In this document: positions 24,535 to 33,517 of the stretch, piece after piece | Numbering within the stretch: position 1 is the first letter of the stretch | How the letters are laid out: every line of letters begins with the position of its first letter | Assembly (NCBI GenBank): GCA_017309015.1 | Contig: JAEDAG010000002.1 | Span: forward strand, 312,837 to 376,836 | Direction of reading: 5' to 3' | DNA: 64,000 nucleotides | DNA from: Faecalicatena absiana | GTDB taxonomy: Bacteria; Bacillota; Bacilli; Lactobacillales; Lactobacillaceae | Program-made: the position numbers and the translations under genes | Notes under the pieces: model-generated | The model's database searches: none | The model's input: only the letters and a program-made list of their open reading frames with translations | What the model was told of the DNA's origin: nothing

Positions 24535-24591
24535 TTTGTCCTCCTACTTACTTTTTATAAGTGAAATCTCTTTAAGGATATTTTACCCGAT

Positions 24592-25254
24592 TTATCTGTC
24601 CTTGTCCAAAAAATCAGCGTGCAAGCAGTAGATCGGGTTGCCTTTTGAGGCAAATTTGTGCTCGTACTCGGTTTCGATGTTGGCGGCCACGATTTCTTCT
24701 TTTTCATGGTGAAGGTCAACGGACACGAAGTCAAAGTGCATCCCGAAGTTGTTCATGCTCTTGAGGCTGTAAGCAAACAGGCCGGCATTGTCAGTCTTGA
24801 ACTCGATCATCCCGTCAGCGGTCAAGACCTGCCGGTATTCTTCCAGGAAACTGCGGTAGGTCAGGCGACGCTTTTCATGGCGGGTCTTTGGCCAAGGATC
24901 AGAGAAGTTGAGGTAAATCCGGTTGGTGGAATTCTGGCCAAAGTAGGCGACCAGGTTGGCCGCGTCGGCGCAAAGGATCTGCAGGTTGTCCAGGCCCTCA
25001 TCCAGCTTCTTCTTCAAGATGATGCCGGCCGCGGTCTTTTGGATTTCCATGGCGATGAAGTTCTTTTCCGGGTGCTGCTGGGCCAAGGTGGTGATGAACT
25101 GGCCCTTGCCCGAGCCAATTTCGATTTCAATCGGCTGCTTCTTGGCAAAGCGGCTGTCCCAGTCAATCTTGACCTCGGGATCCGGCCGGTCCAAGGCGGC
25201 TTCTGGGTGATCATCGATCAGTTGGTTGGCCCATGGCTTGTTCTTTAAACGCAT
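24592..25254 (-). CDS. trmB: tRNA (guanine-N7-)-methyltransferase
   Basis: This 220-residue SAM-dependent methyltransferase makes m7G46 in tRNA. The SAM-binding motif is EIGSGKGQFI (about residues 45-54), and the family signatures NFSDPWPKTRHEKRRL and the C-terminal TEYEHKF are present. Length is normal. AAGGAAG lies about 11 bases before the ATG. It is separated from ecsB upstream by about 60 bases and may share its transcript. Confidence 0.96.
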   Translation of the reverse strand: MRLKNKPWANQLIDDHPEAALDRPDPEVKIDWDSRFAKKQPIEIEIGSGKGQFITTLAQQHPEKNFIAMEIQKTAAGIILKKKLDEGLDNLQILCADAANLVAYFGQNSTNRIYLNFSDPWPKTRHEKRRLTYRSFLEEYRQVLTADGMIEFKTDNAGLFAYSLKSMNNFGMHFDFVSVDLHHEKEEIVAANIETEYEHKFASKGNPIYCLHADFLDKDR

Positions 25255-25315
25255 TCTGTATGTTCTTCCTTTTCGTAAAAAAATTGCTATCTTAGCATTT
25301 TAACCTATTCGTGGA

Positions 25316-26548
25316 CTATTTGCCCCGCTTTTTTCCCCGGTATCTGGCCCGCTTGTCTTCTTCCGCCGTCTTGCACGGCAGGTAAAGGCCGGCCAAGATG
25401 GCCGCCCAGGCCATAATGGCCAAGGCGCACAAGAGCTTGTGCTCTGGCAAAAGCAGGAGCCAGCAGACGGCCAGGAGCGCGGCTTGCAGGAATACGGCCC
25501 CGCCCAAGACCCGGCGCAGGTCTTGCCCCCGCTTTTCACGCGTGATCGGGTAGACCCGGTACATGACGTTCTTGTCATAGGCCTGCCCCAGCGGCAGCAG
25601 CTGCCAGACGGTCAAGTAGAGCACCAGGGCGCTTAAGCCCAGGACCCAGTAAGGGCTCTGCACCACGATCGTCAGCAGGATGGCAAATGCCGTCATCCGG
25701 ACCAAGAGGTTCAGGTATTCCGGGTCGCGCAGAAGCGTCCGCCGGTACAAGAAGCTGTTTGGCGTCTCCCGCTTGCGCGTTTTTGGCAACAGGAAGTCCA
25801 GGTACTTGCGCCGCTTGACTTGAATCTTGCGCTCGCGGACGTCCGTAAACATGGAGAAGGCGGCATAGACGACTTCCTTTCTGCTTCGCTCATAGTCGAT
25901 CGCGTACTGCCAGTCAAACAGCTTCTGGCGCTTGCTTCTGCTGGCCAGCAAAATGGCCAGCAAGTTGCCGGCTAAGAGCAGGCAGGCAAAATTCCGGCCA
26001 AGCCAAAGCAAAGCCAGCAAGCCGGCCAGGTTGGCCAAGCGGGCAAGCCGGAGGCCGCGGGCGATTGCATGGTCAAAATCAAAGTGGCGGCTGGTCCAGA
26101 GCAGGTCAAAGTACTTGCCCGCGCCAAGGCCCAAGAGCAAGAGCAGGTAGCTCAGCGGGCTGATCCCCAGCTTGATTCTGGCAAAGGGAAACATCACTCC
26201 GCCCGTCAAGGCCAGCAGGAAAGTGGGCAGGTACATGCTGTAGCGGCGCATTGGGGCCAGGTACTCCTCCATCTGGTCGTCTTTGGTCAAAAGGAACTGC
26301 CGGTCCGCGTCTTGGAGCAAAGTGACCAGCTTCCCGCTTAAAGTCGGCAGCCAGAGAATGAGGGCCAAAAGCAAGGGGTAGTACCACAAATTCTTGGGCA
26401 TGGTCTTCATTGCCTGGGCGTACCAGAACATCAAGGCTCCGAACATGAAGATGATGGCCAGGACGAAGAAGTCGTTAAAAACCAGAGTCAGGTACTTGAC
26501 TGACTGCCGCAGGTTGGCAGCGAGTCTTTTCTTCGCTAGATCACGCAT
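25316..26548 (-). CDS. ecsB: ABC transporter permease EcsB
   Basis: This 410-residue integral membrane protein has several hydrophobic segments (e.g. FFVLAIIFMFGALMFWYAQA near 30 and YWVLGLSALVLYLTVWQLLP near 320). It belongs to the EcsB family, partner of EcsA, which in bacilli affects secretion, competence and regulated membrane proteolysis; the substrate is unknown. The ATG at 26548 gives the usual start MRDLAKKRLAANLRQSVKYL and overlaps the end of ecsA by 8 bases, so translation is coupled. The 13 extra upstream codons in the frame lie inside ecsA. Confidence 0.9.
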   Translation of the reverse strand: MRDLAKKRLAANLRQSVKYLTLVFNDFFVLAIIFMFGALMFWYAQAMKTMPKNLWYYPLLLALILWLPTLSGKLVTLLQDADRQFLLTKDDQMEEYLAPMRRYSMYLPTFLLALTGGVMFPFARIKLGISPLSYLLLLLGLGAGKYFDLLWTSRHFDFDHAIARGLRLARLANLAGLLALLWLGRNFACLLLAGNLLAILLASRSKRQKLFDWQYAIDYERSRKEVVYAAFSMFTDVRERKIQVKRRKYLDFLLPKTRKRETPNSFLYRRTLLRDPEYLNLLVRMTAFAILLTIVVQSPYWVLGLSALVLYLTVWQLLPLGQAYDKNVMYRVYPITREKRGQDLRRVLGGAVFLQAALLAVCWLLLLPEHKLLCALAIMAWAAILAGLYLPCKTAEEDKRARYRGKKRGK

Positions 26549-27281
26549 TGCTCTGCTCCTGGTAAAGCAGCTGGTAGAGACGGTCAAAGGAGTCGGTGTC
26601 TTTTAAGCCGTAGTGGCGGCGAATCTCGTCCAAAGTGCCCACCACTTCAATCGTGCCGCGGTTTAAGACGGCATAGTTGGAGATGGCCTGCTGGGCATCA
26701 GCGAGGACGTGGGTCGTCATCAGGATTTCCTTCCCCTCCTGCTTGCCTTGCCTGATCAAGTCGATGAAGTTGGCCACGGCCAAGGGATCCAGGCCGGTAA
26801 AAGGCTCATCGATCACCAGCAGCTTGGCTGGCGCCAAAAAGGCGGCCGTGATCATCACCTTCTGCTGCATCCCCTTGGAAAAGTGAACCGGCAGCCAGTC
26901 CAGCTTGTCATCCAGCCTGAAAGTCTTCAGCAGGCGGTGGGCCTTTTCCCAAGCTTCGTCCAGGTCCAAGTCATAAGCCAGCATGGTCAGTTCCAAATGC
27001 TCCTTCAAGGTCAGCTCCGGGTAGATGACCGGGGTTTCGGGGATGTAGGCCAGCTTCTTCTTGAACTTGGACGGTTCATCGGCCAGGCTGATCCCATCCA
27101 GGCTGATCTTCCCCTGCTGCGGGCGCAAAAGGCCGAGAAGATGCTTGATCGTGGTTGACTTGCCGGCCCCGTTCAGCCCGATCAACCCCAAGGCTTCGCC
27201 CGGCTTGATGGTCAAATTGATATCTTTGATGACTGGCGTGCCACTGTAGCCGCCAGTTAAATGCTCAATTTTTAAAGTCAT
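26541..27281 (-). CDS. ecsA: ABC transporter ATP-binding protein EcsA
   Basis: This 246-residue ABC ATPase has Walker A GLNGAGKST (residues 36-44), a signature FSKGMQQK that departs from LSGGQ as is usual for EcsA, Walker B LLVIDEPF, and the switch histidine in MTTHVL. It pairs with the membrane subunit EcsB in the overlapping next gene. It is divergent from the HIT-protein gene, as ecsA and hit are in many Firmicutes, which supports the name. Confidence 0.93.
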   Translation of the reverse strand: MTLKIEHLTGGYSGTPVIKDINLTIKPGEALGLIGLNGAGKSTTIKHLLGLLRPQQGKISLDGISLADEPSKFKKKLAYIPETPVIYPELTLKEHLELTMLAYDLDLDEAWEKAHRLLKTFRLDDKLDWLPVHFSKGMQQKVMITAAFLAPAKLLVIDEPFTGLDPLAVANFIDLIRQGKQEGKEILMTTHVLADAQQAISNYAVLNRGTIEVVGTLDEIRRHYGLKDTDSFDRLYQLLYQEQSNA

Positions 27282-27375
27282 TTTTCCTATCTTTCTTTAT
27301 GTTTTTGTCCTTGTCTTATGATAGCATGAAGGCATAAAGAATCTAAAATAATATACAAGCAAAAGAGGTACCAAC

Positions 27376-27813
27376 ATGAGCGAAAACGAATTAATCGACG
27401 ACTGCCTGTTCTGCAAGATCATCCGCGGCGAAATCGGCAGCTACACTGTTTTTGAAAATGATGACGTCAAAGCCTTCCTGGACATCTCCCAAGTCAACGA
27501 AGGCCACGTATTGATGGTTCCAAAGAAGCACATCGTCAACTTCTTTGACTACACGGCTGAAGATGCCCAAAGATTCCTGCAATACATTCCAGAAATCGCC
27601 AACGCCATCAAGAAGTCCAACCCAAGAATTCAAGCCATGAACATCACCAGCAACAACGGCCCAGTTGCCGGCCAAGTGGTCATGCACTCCCACATCCACT
27701 TCATCCCCCGCTGGGAAGGCGACGGCATCAAGTTCTTCACCCGCAACAACGCCGACCAATATGATGAAGCCAAGTACCAAGCCGTGGCTGACGCCATCAA
27801 GGCCCAGTTTTAA
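27376..27813 (+). CDS. hit: HIT family protein (Hit/HinT-like hydrolase)
   Basis: This 145-residue histidine-triad protein has the catalytic motif HSHIHFIPRW (residues 104-113) and N-terminal CLFCKIIRGEI. HIT proteins hydrolyse nucleoside phosphoramidates and related adducts; the physiological substrate here is unknown. AGAGGTACC precedes the start. It is divergent from ecsAB and is followed after 19 bases by a YtxH-domain gene with a shared terminator. Confidence 0.93.
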   Translation: MSENELIDDCLFCKIIRGEIGSYTVFENDDVKAFLDISQVNEGHVLMVPKKHIVNFFDYTAEDAQRFLQYIPEIANAIKKSNPRIQAMNITSNNGPVAGQVVMHSHIHFIPRWEGDGIKFFTRNNADQYDEAKYQAVADAIKAQF

Positions 27814-27832
27814 GTAAAAGGAGGCACGCGAC

Positions 27833-28183
27833 ATGGCAGACTTTAAGCATTTTGGCCTGGGCTTCCTCTTGGGGGCAGCGGCTGGCGCCGTTATTGCCTT
27901 CTTGCCTGACGAAAGCGGCAACAGCACCCGCGACTACTTGAAGAAGGACGCCAAAGACATCAAAGAAGCCCATGAAGAGCTCCAGCACGGCGCCGGCAAG
28001 GCGGCCGATGCAAGCAGGCGCTTGGCAGAAGAGCTGCCAAACGCCACGCAGATGCTGGACGACCTGACGACTGACGTTGACCGCTTCAAGCTGGAAGCCA
28101 ACGACGAAATCGCCCGCCTGCAGGAAAAGATCGACCGCCTAAGCGAAGATCTCAACCAGGACTTGAACCAAAGCGAAAACTAA
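27833..28183 (+). CDS. YtxH-domain protein
   Basis: This 116-residue protein has one N-terminal hydrophobic, Gly/Ala-rich segment (FGLGFLLGAAAGAVIAFL, residues 7-24) and a long charged helical region that is probably coiled coil (e.g. LEANDEIARLQEKIDRLSED). This fits YtxH-type small membrane-associated proteins, often linked to stress. AAAGGAGG precedes the start. It is co-transcribed with the HIT gene. Confidence 0.85.
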   Translation: MADFKHFGLGFLLGAAAGAVIAFLPDESGNSTRDYLKKDAKDIKEAHEELQHGAGKAADASRRLAEELPNATQMLDDLTTDVDRFKLEANDEIARLQEKIDRLSEDLNQDLNQSEN

Positions 28184-28193
28184 ATCCCAGCTA

Positions 28194-28239
28194 AAAAACT
28201 ACCAAGCCTGGCCTTGATTGACCTAGCTTGGTAGTTTTT
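28194..28239 (+). terminator. Terminator of the hit-ytxH operon
   Basis: Arms of 14 bases (28194-28207 and 28226-28239) enclose an 18-base loop and are followed by a T-rich tract on the plus strand. It may also serve pyrD from the other side. Confidence 0.85.
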
Positions 28240-28260
28240 GTTTTTTTCGCCTGTTTTCCG

Positions 28261-29190
28261 CTATTCCTTGTTGGACTGCCACTGGCCCACGATTTCGTTG
28301 ACGTCGCTGGCCCCCATCTTGGCCAAGACGGCTGGCAGGCCGGCAATTACGTGCGGCAGGGCCAGCTTGTCGTAGAAATTCATGGTCCCGATCTGCACGG
28401 CTGAAGCCCCGGCAAGCATGAATTCCGCCGCGTCTTCAGCGCTGTTGATGCCGCCCACGCCAATAATCGGCAGATTCGTTGCCTGGTGCACCTGAGCAAC
28501 CATGCGGATAGCCAAAGGCTTGACGGCTTCACCGGATACTCCGCCAAAGTCGTTGCCCAGGACCGGCCGTCTGCTCTGCAAATCCAGGTGCAGGCCCAAG
28601 ACGGTGTTGATCAGGGTCAGGCCGTCTGCCCCGCCCCGTTCAGCCGCCTTGGCGATTTCAGTAATGTCGGTCACGTTTGGAGTCAGCTTGACATAGACCG
28701 GCAGATTAACGCGCTCCTTTACCAGCCGGGTAACCCGCTCAACCATTTCTGGATGAACGCCAAAGGTCATCCCGCCTTCAGACACGTTCGGGCAAGACAG
28801 GTTCAGCTCCAGCGCATCTGGCTTTCCGGCGGCCAGGATCTCCGCGACCTCCACGTAGTCCTGCACGCTCTCCCCGCCTACGCTGGCTAGAATTGGCAGG
28901 TCCGGGTGCTTCTGGCGCAGGGCCGGCAGCTTTTCTTTCGCGACTGCTTCAACGCCTGGGTTGGTCAAGCCCACGGCATTCATGACCCCGTCCTTGAGCA
29001 TGGCAATCTGCGGCTGCGGGTTGCCCGTGCGCGCGTGGCGGGTGGTCGTCTTGATCACCATGGCCCCCAGCTGGTCCCAGTCAAAGTTCTCTGGCAGATC
29101 GCCAAAGGCGAAAGTCCCGCTGGCTGGCATGACCGGGTTCTTCATGTTCAAGCCAGGCAGCTTGACGGATAAATTGATTTCGTTAGCCAT
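28261..29190 (-). CDS. pyrD: Dihydroorotate dehydrogenase (class 1B catalytic subunit)
   Basis: This 309-residue flavoprotein oxidises dihydroorotate to orotate in pyrimidine synthesis. The catalytic cysteine lies in NLSCPN, substrate-loop residues in [16 protein letters not shown], and FMN-binding [19 protein letters not shown] near the C-terminus. The sequence resembles the NAD-dependent PyrDB type, which needs PyrK; no pyrK is in the window. ATG 29190 with GGGAGGAC upstream was chosen; the frame's 29 earlier codons are AT-rich non-coding. It is divergent from pyrFE. Confidence 0.93.
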   Translation of the reverse strand: MANEINLSVKLPGLNMKNPVMPASGTFAFGDLPENFDWDQLGAMVIKTTTRHARTGNPQPQIAMLKDGVMNAVGLTNPGVEAVAKEKLPALRQKHPDLPILASVGGESVQDYVEVAEILAAGKPDALELNLSCPNVSEGGMTFGVHPEMVERVTRLVKERVNLPVYVKLTPNVTDITEIAKAAERGGADGLTLINTVLGLHLDLQSRRPVLGNDFGGVSGEAVKPLAIRMVAQVHQATNLPIIGVGGINSAEDAAEFMLAGASAVQIGTMNFYDKLALPHVIAGLPAVLAKMGASDVNEIVGQWQSNKE

Positions 29191-29340
29191 TTTGTCCTCC
29201 CAAAAAGCGCTCTTTTGCAAATTTATAACTTGTTTGAAATTCGTCAAAATTATCCTACAAAAAATCTCAAAACACAAGGGGAAATTTGCTCTTGATTTTT
29301 TAAATTGTTCGTGTTAGCATTCTTGTAACTAAGCTTTAAA

Positions 29341-29430
29341 TGGTACAGAGAGACCACAAGCACCACAAAAGTATTTTGTATGCACCCGTATGCCCGCCTG
29401 GGGTCTCTTTAGACTCTGGCGGGCTTTTTT
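29341..29430 (+). promoter_or_regulatory. Attenuator-type leader of pyrFE (PyrR-like)
   Basis: A small hairpin with ACAGAGAG in the loop (TGGT...ACCA, 29341-29356) is followed by a GC-rich terminator (29392-29398 with 29418-29424, then T6). AGAGACC at 29349-29355 can pair with GGTCTCT at 29402-29408 inside the terminator, allowing alternative structures. The ACAGAGAG loop and layout match PyrR-controlled pyr attenuators. Regulation by UMP through PyrR is inferred; pyrR is not in the window. Confidence 0.75.
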
Positions 29431-29453
29431 CGGTGTTTTTCTAAGGAGTAGCA

Positions 29454-30167
29454 ATGACCAAACCATTATTTATTGCCCTGGACTTTGACAAGGAAGCAGA
29501 CATGTGGGCCCTGTTAAAGCAGCTGGATCCCAGCCAGGAAATCCACGTCAAGGTCGGAATGGAAATGTTCTACCAATATGGCAGTGAGATTGTTCGTGAG
29601 CTGTCAGACAAAGGCTTCAAAATTTTCCTGGACCTGAAGCTGCACGACATCCCCAACACGGTCAAGCGGTCAGCCAAGCAGCTGGCCAAGCTGGGCGTCT
29701 ACTGCACGACCGTCCACGCTCTGGGCGGCAAGGAGATGATCAAGGCCGCCAAAGAAGGCCTGATTGCCGGAACGCCGGCTGGCAAGCCAGTACCCAAGCT
29801 GCTGGCCGTCACGGAGCTGACCTCAATCTCAGAGGAAGTCTTAAAAGATGAGCAGCACTGCAGCCTGCCGCTGAAAGATGAGGTCAAGGCCCTGGCTCAC
29901 CAGGCCCAGGAAGCCGGCGCCGACGGGATCATCTGCTCGCCCCTGGAAGTGGCTGGGATGAAGGCTGAATTCCCTGACGACTTTATGTTCGTCACCCCCG
30001 GCATCCGCCCCAAGAACTACCAGAAAGACGACCAGGCCCGGGTCACTACCCCTGCCCAAGCCCGAAAGAACGGGTCAAGCGCCATTGTCGTCGGCCGACC
30101 AATCACCCAGGCCGCTGACCCGGCCAAGGCCTACCAAGAGATTTTGCAAGACTGGAGAGAAAACTAA
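29454..30167 (+). CDS. pyrF: Orotidine 5'-phosphate decarboxylase
   Basis: This 237-residue TIM-barrel enzyme converts OMP to UMP. The catalytic signature DLKLHDIPNT lies at about residues 62-71. The N-terminal FIALDFD and C-terminal VTPGIRP and IVVGRPIT phosphate-binding segments are present. AAGGAG lies 6 bases before the ATG. It precedes pyrE by one base, so the two are one operon under the attenuator leader. Confidence 0.96.
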   Translation: MTKPLFIALDFDKEADMWALLKQLDPSQEIHVKVGMEMFYQYGSEIVRELSDKGFKIFLDLKLHDIPNTVKRSAKQLAKLGVYCTTVHALGGKEMIKAAKEGLIAGTPAGKPVPKLLAVTELTSISEEVLKDEQHCSLPLKDEVKALAHQAQEAGADGIICSPLEVAGMKAEFPDDFMFVTPGIRPKNYQKDDQARVTTPAQARKNGSSAIVVGRPITQAADPAKAYQEILQDWREN

Positions 30168-30168
30168 A

Positions 30169-30792
30169 ATGGACAACAATGAAATCATTCGCCAATTAAT
30201 CGCCAAGAAAATCGTAACTATTTCACCTGACAGCGAATTCGTCTATGCCAGCGGGATGCACTCACCAATCTACACTGACCTGCGGCAAACGATTTCCTAC
30301 CCAGAATTGCGCCAAGCCATCGCTGAAAACCTGGCCGCCCTGATCAAGCAGGAATTCCCAGCAGTCACGGTGATCGGCGGGGTCGCAACTGCCGGCATCC
30401 CGCACGCTGCCTGGGTTGCCCAAGTCATGGGCCTGCCAATGATCTACGTCCGCTCCAAGCCAAAAGACCACGGCAAGGGCCGGCAGATCGAAGGCCGCGT
30501 TGACGCAAATGACCACATCGTCTTGATCGACGACCTGATCTCAACTGGCGGCTCAGTCCTTTCCGCCGTGCAAGCCGTTAGAAAGGAAGGGGCCCAGGTT
30601 GACGGGGTCAGCTCCATTTTCACTTACCTCCTGCCAGACGCGGACGAGAACTTCAAGAAGGCCGACACCAAGTTCGCGCCTTTGCTCAACTACCGGGAAC
30701 TAATTGAGCAGGAAATCGCCAAGACGGTCACCAAAGACCAATACGAAGAGCTTTTGGCCTGGCACAAGGATCCTTGGCACTGGCAACGGTAA
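30169..30792 (+). CDS. pyrE: Orotate phosphoribosyltransferase
   Basis: This 207-residue enzyme joins orotate and PRPP to form OMP. The PRPP-binding motif is VLIDDLISTGGS, and YVRSKPKDHGKGRQIEG is the flexible loop. The ATG at 30169 was chosen because GGAGAG at the end of pyrF serves it and it matches the family start; 28 further upstream codons are inside pyrF in another frame. It is the last gene of pyrFE. Confidence 0.96.
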   Translation: MDNNEIIRQLIAKKIVTISPDSEFVYASGMHSPIYTDLRQTISYPELRQAIAENLAALIKQEFPAVTVIGGVATAGIPHAAWVAQVMGLPMIYVRSKPKDHGKGRQIEGRVDANDHIVLIDDLISTGGSVLSAVQAVRKEGAQVDGVSSIFTYLLPDADENFKKADTKFAPLLNYRELIEQEIAKTVTKDQYEELLAWHKDPWHWQR

Positions 30793-30821
30793 ACGGCATT
30801 TTTAGCAGATAATGTGGCAAA

Positions 30822-30843
30822 ATCTTAAAACCTTTTTTAAGAT
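30822..30843 (+). terminator. Possible weak terminator after pyrE
   Basis: Nine-base AT-rich arms (30822-30830 and 30835-30843) enclose a 4-base loop, with T5 eight bases further on. The stem is weak, so transcription may continue into prsA. Confidence 0.35.
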
Positions 30844-30942
30844 AGTGACTTTTTCATGAAGTTTTCTGCATTCGGCTCTAAAATGCTTAAAATATGGTAT
30901 ATTAGTTACCAGTACGTATTAAGGATGTGGAGATATACATTT

Positions 30943-31878
30943 ATGAACAAGCAATTGAAGAGAATCGTCGTATTGGCTGCAACTGCTGCAATCGGTCTGT
31001 CCACTGCAGCCTGCTCAAGCAGCCCAACCGTTGTCAACTACAAGGGCGGCAAGATCACTCAGGATGAGTACTACACGCAAATGAAGAACACTTCAGCCGG
31101 CCAATCAACCTTGGTCAGCCTGATCATTTACCGGACCTTGAAGCAGCAATACGGCGACAAGGTATCTTCAAAGAAGATCAACGCCGAATACAACAAGTAC
31201 AAGAAGCAATACGGCTCAAGCTTCAGCAGCGTATTGAGCTACAGCGGCTTGACCACTGACAGCTTCAAGCAGAACCTGGCCACCAACTTGTACTCAATCG
31301 CGGCTTTGAAGGACCTGAAGAAGGTTTCAACTGCCCAAGAAAAGAAGTGGTGGAAGAGCTACACCCCTGATGTAACCGTTCAGCACATTTCAACTTCAAG
31401 CAAGTCTGACGCGGAAACGGTCATCAAGAAGCTGAAGAGCGGCACCAGTTTCGCGACTCTGGCTAAAAAGTACTCAACCGATACTGCAACCAAGAGCAAG
31501 GGCGGCAAGCTGGCAGCCTTCGACTCAACCGACACTTCCCTGTCATCAACCTTTAAGAAGGCTGCTTGGAAGCTTAAGGAGGGTCAATACACCACTACTC
31601 CAGTCAAGACCTCATCTGGCTACGAAGTCATCAAGGTCTTGAAGGTAACCAAGAAGGACTCATACGCAAACCACAAGAAGTTCATCGACAAGCAGATCTA
31701 CCAAACTTGGGCTGCCGACTCAAACACGATGACCAAGATCATCGGCAAGGTTTTGAAGAAGGCCGATGTTGAAATCAAGGACAAGGACCTGAAGAGCAAG
31801 AACCTGCTTTCCAGCTACTTGAACCCTTCAGCAAGCACTTCAGCAAGTTCAGCCTCAACCTCTGCTTCAGGCAACTAA
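30943..31878 (+). CDS. prsA: Foldase lipoprotein PrsA (peptidyl-prolyl isomerase)
   Basis: This 311-residue extracytoplasmic lipoprotein helps exported proteins fold. The signal peptide ends at LSTAAC (lipid Cys at 23). The parvulin (PpiC) domain spans about residues 140-235 (from DVTVQHISTS to SSGYEVIKVL), and the C-terminus is Ser/Thr-rich (STSASSASTSASGN). ATG 30943 with GTGGAG upstream was chosen; the 29 earlier codons in the frame do not look coding. A likely -10 (TATATT, 30898-30903) lies upstream. In bacilli prsA lies next to the yhaM-yheA region, as here. Confidence 0.93.
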   Translation: MNKQLKRIVVLAATAAIGLSTAACSSSPTVVNYKGGKITQDEYYTQMKNTSAGQSTLVSLIIYRTLKQQYGDKVSSKKINAEYNKYKKQYGSSFSSVLSYSGLTTDSFKQNLATNLYSIAALKDLKKVSTAQEKKWWKSYTPDVTVQHISTSSKSDAETVIKKLKSGTSFATLAKKYSTDTATKSKGGKLAAFDSTDTSLSSTFKKAAWKLKEGQYTTTPVKTSSGYEVIKVLKVTKKDSYANHKKFIDKQIYQTWAADSNTMTKIIGKVLKKADVEIKDKDLKSKNLLSSYLNPSASTSASSASTSASGN

Positions 31879-31902
31879 GCCCGCGGCAAAATGAAGTAAA
31901 GC

Positions 31903-31936
31903 AAAAAGAGCAACGTCAACTGACGCTGCTCTTTTT
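31903..31936 (+). terminator. Terminator after prsA (bidirectional)
   Basis: Ten-base arms (31903-31912 and 31927-31936) plus inner pairing, with T-runs on both sides. It lies between prsA and the convergent tyrA remnant. Confidence 0.85.
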
Positions 31937-31947
31937 CTATGGCTTTT

Positions 31948-32334
31948 TTATCTGTTAGTTTTGCCCAACTTCCGGAAAATGGCCGGCCAGGATCTTTCTG
32001 GCCCCAGCTGGTCGCGGCTGCTTTTGGCCACGGCAAAGTACTGGTACAGGGCAGCTTCATCGCGGTCCTTGATCTTTTGGGCTAGCTGGTCCAAGACCTG
32101 CTGGTATTCCGCCAGCTGCTGGAGAATGTCTGCTGAATTGGTCGGCAGGATCTGGCTCCACATGGTGGGATCTGAGCTGGCAATCCGGGTGATGGCCTTA
32201 AAGCCGCCAGCAGCCAGCCGTATCCCTACGCTTGCCCCCTTGAAGGTTTCCTCAGTCTGGTTGACCAGGCCGGCGGCAATGATGTGCGGCAGATGGCTGA
32301 TCTGGGCCACAGCCTTGTCATGCTCTGGCGCGGT
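31948..32334 (-). pseudogene. tyrA: tyrA remnant (C-terminal half of prephenate dehydrogenase)
   Basis: The frame encodes the helical C-terminal domain of prephenate dehydrogenase: EHDKAVAQISHLPHIIAAGLV, LAAGGFKAITRIASSDPTMW and a final helix with FAVAKSSRDQL. The NAD-binding N-terminal half is absent, and aroA sequence is joined directly upstream in the same frame (junction near 32335). It cannot make a working enzyme. It is part of a decayed aromatic amino acid operon. Confidence 0.85.
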
Positions 32335-32337
32335 GAT

Positions 32338-32840
32338 TTCCAGCCGGGCGCTCATTTTTTCCAGAACCTTGACAATCCCGGTCCTGGTTGGATTCAGGTT
32401 GACCTGGGTCAGGGTCAGATCGGAATTGGGAACGATGGCGGCCGCGGTCATGAAAAAGGCTGCCGACGAAATGTCGCCTGGTACCAGGACGTCGCAGGCC
32501 TGCAGGTCTGCACCCGGCCAGACATGGATCGTCAAGCCGTCCTTAAAGCGGCAAAGATCAAGGCGCTCTTGACCTGGGCACTGGCCACCTGCAGCTGGAC
32601 CTCGGCCCGGTGCAGCTTTTGCCCGTGAATCATGCAAGGCAGGGTGCCAGTTGGGCTCAGCTCAACCCTGGCGCCAAAAGCCCGCAAAGGATCGGCCACG
32701 CGCCGCATGGGCCGCTTTTGCAAGGATGCGTCACCGGCAAAGCGGACGTCAAAGTCAGTACCGGCCAACAGGCCCATCAGCAGGCGCGTGGTCGTGCCCG
32801 AGTTGCCCATGTCCAAAGTCCTGGCCGGCTTTTGGCCCAA
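32338..32840 (-). pseudogene. aroA: aroA remnant (EPSP synthase, internally deleted and frameshifted)
   Basis: Two family blocks remain. DMGNSGTTTRLLMGLLAGTD to QVKSALIFAAL lies in one frame (about 32535-32820). DVLVPGDISSAAFFM to NPTRTGIVKVLEKMSARLE lies in another (about 32338-32541). The segment that normally separates them, and both ends of the enzyme, are missing. It is fused upstream to aroC sequence near 32840 and downstream to tyrA near 32335. Confidence 0.85.
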
Positions 32841-33452
32841 TTCAAAGCCGTCCCCGAAGCTGACCCCCTTCATGGCGTTGACGCCGACCGCGGGTGCCGC
32901 CAGCTTGGCATCCAGCTTGATATCCCAGCTGACGTAGCTGCCTAAGGCCACCGGCACCCCGTTGACGACAACCCTGATCTGCCCGCCCAAGGTATCGCCA
33001 GCTTCCTTGGTCTGGTCGATCAAGCGGTGGATCGCCTCCACCTTGTCCTGGTCAACGACCCGCATGTCATTTTTGGCAATTTCAGTCTGGATCTCCTTGA
33101 CGCTGGTCGGCTGCAAATCATCAGCCGCTGCTGAGCCAACGCAGGCCACGTAACCGGCAAGCTCGATGCCCAGAGCCCGCAGAAGCTGCTCCCAAAGCCA
33201 CCCGCAAAGTGGTTTCTCTGGCAGAAGACCGCTCCAGGACATTGCGCAGGTCCCGGTGGTGGTACTTCATCCCCCCGATCAGATCCGCGTGACCTGGCCG
33301 CGGTCTTTCCAGGCTTCGCTTGGAGTTTTCCGCGTTTTCAAGAGCACTTGGGGACATGATCTCACCCCAGTTGCCGTGATCCCGGTTCTTGACGACCAGG
33401 GCCACTGGCCCGCCCAGGGTCTTGTGGTGCCGAACCCCGCCGACGATTTCAA
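32841..33452 (-). pseudogene. aroC: aroC remnant (chorismate synthase, truncated and frameshifted)
   Basis: Chorismate synthase sequence begins abruptly at [19 protein letters not shown] and runs through [19 protein letters not shown] and [10 protein letters not shown]. It shifts frame near 33190-33200 (to [17 protein letters not shown]) and continues to MKGVSFGDGFE, where aroA sequence takes over. The first 45 or so residues and the C-terminal third are gone. A yhaM terminator sits just upstream at 33469-33491, so the fragment has no promoter of its own that I can see. Confidence 0.85.
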
Positions 33453-33468
33453 CAGCAAGGCTAACAAA

Positions 33469-33491
33469 AAAGCAGGTCTTTGGCCTGCTTT
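33469..33491 (-). terminator. Terminator after yhaM
   Basis: Eight-base arms (33469-33476 and 33484-33491), then U6 on the minus strand. It closes the yhaM-yhaN-yhaO cluster and separates it from the aro remnants. Confidence 0.8.
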
Positions 33492-33517
33492 GCTTAAATA
33501 TTTTGCCTCCATGACCA

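Noticed and set aside
31948-32637. A bifunctional AroA-TyrA enzyme
   Set aside because: Both halves lack essential parts (no NAD-binding domain, EPSP synthase core incomplete), so this is a deletion product and not a fusion enzyme.
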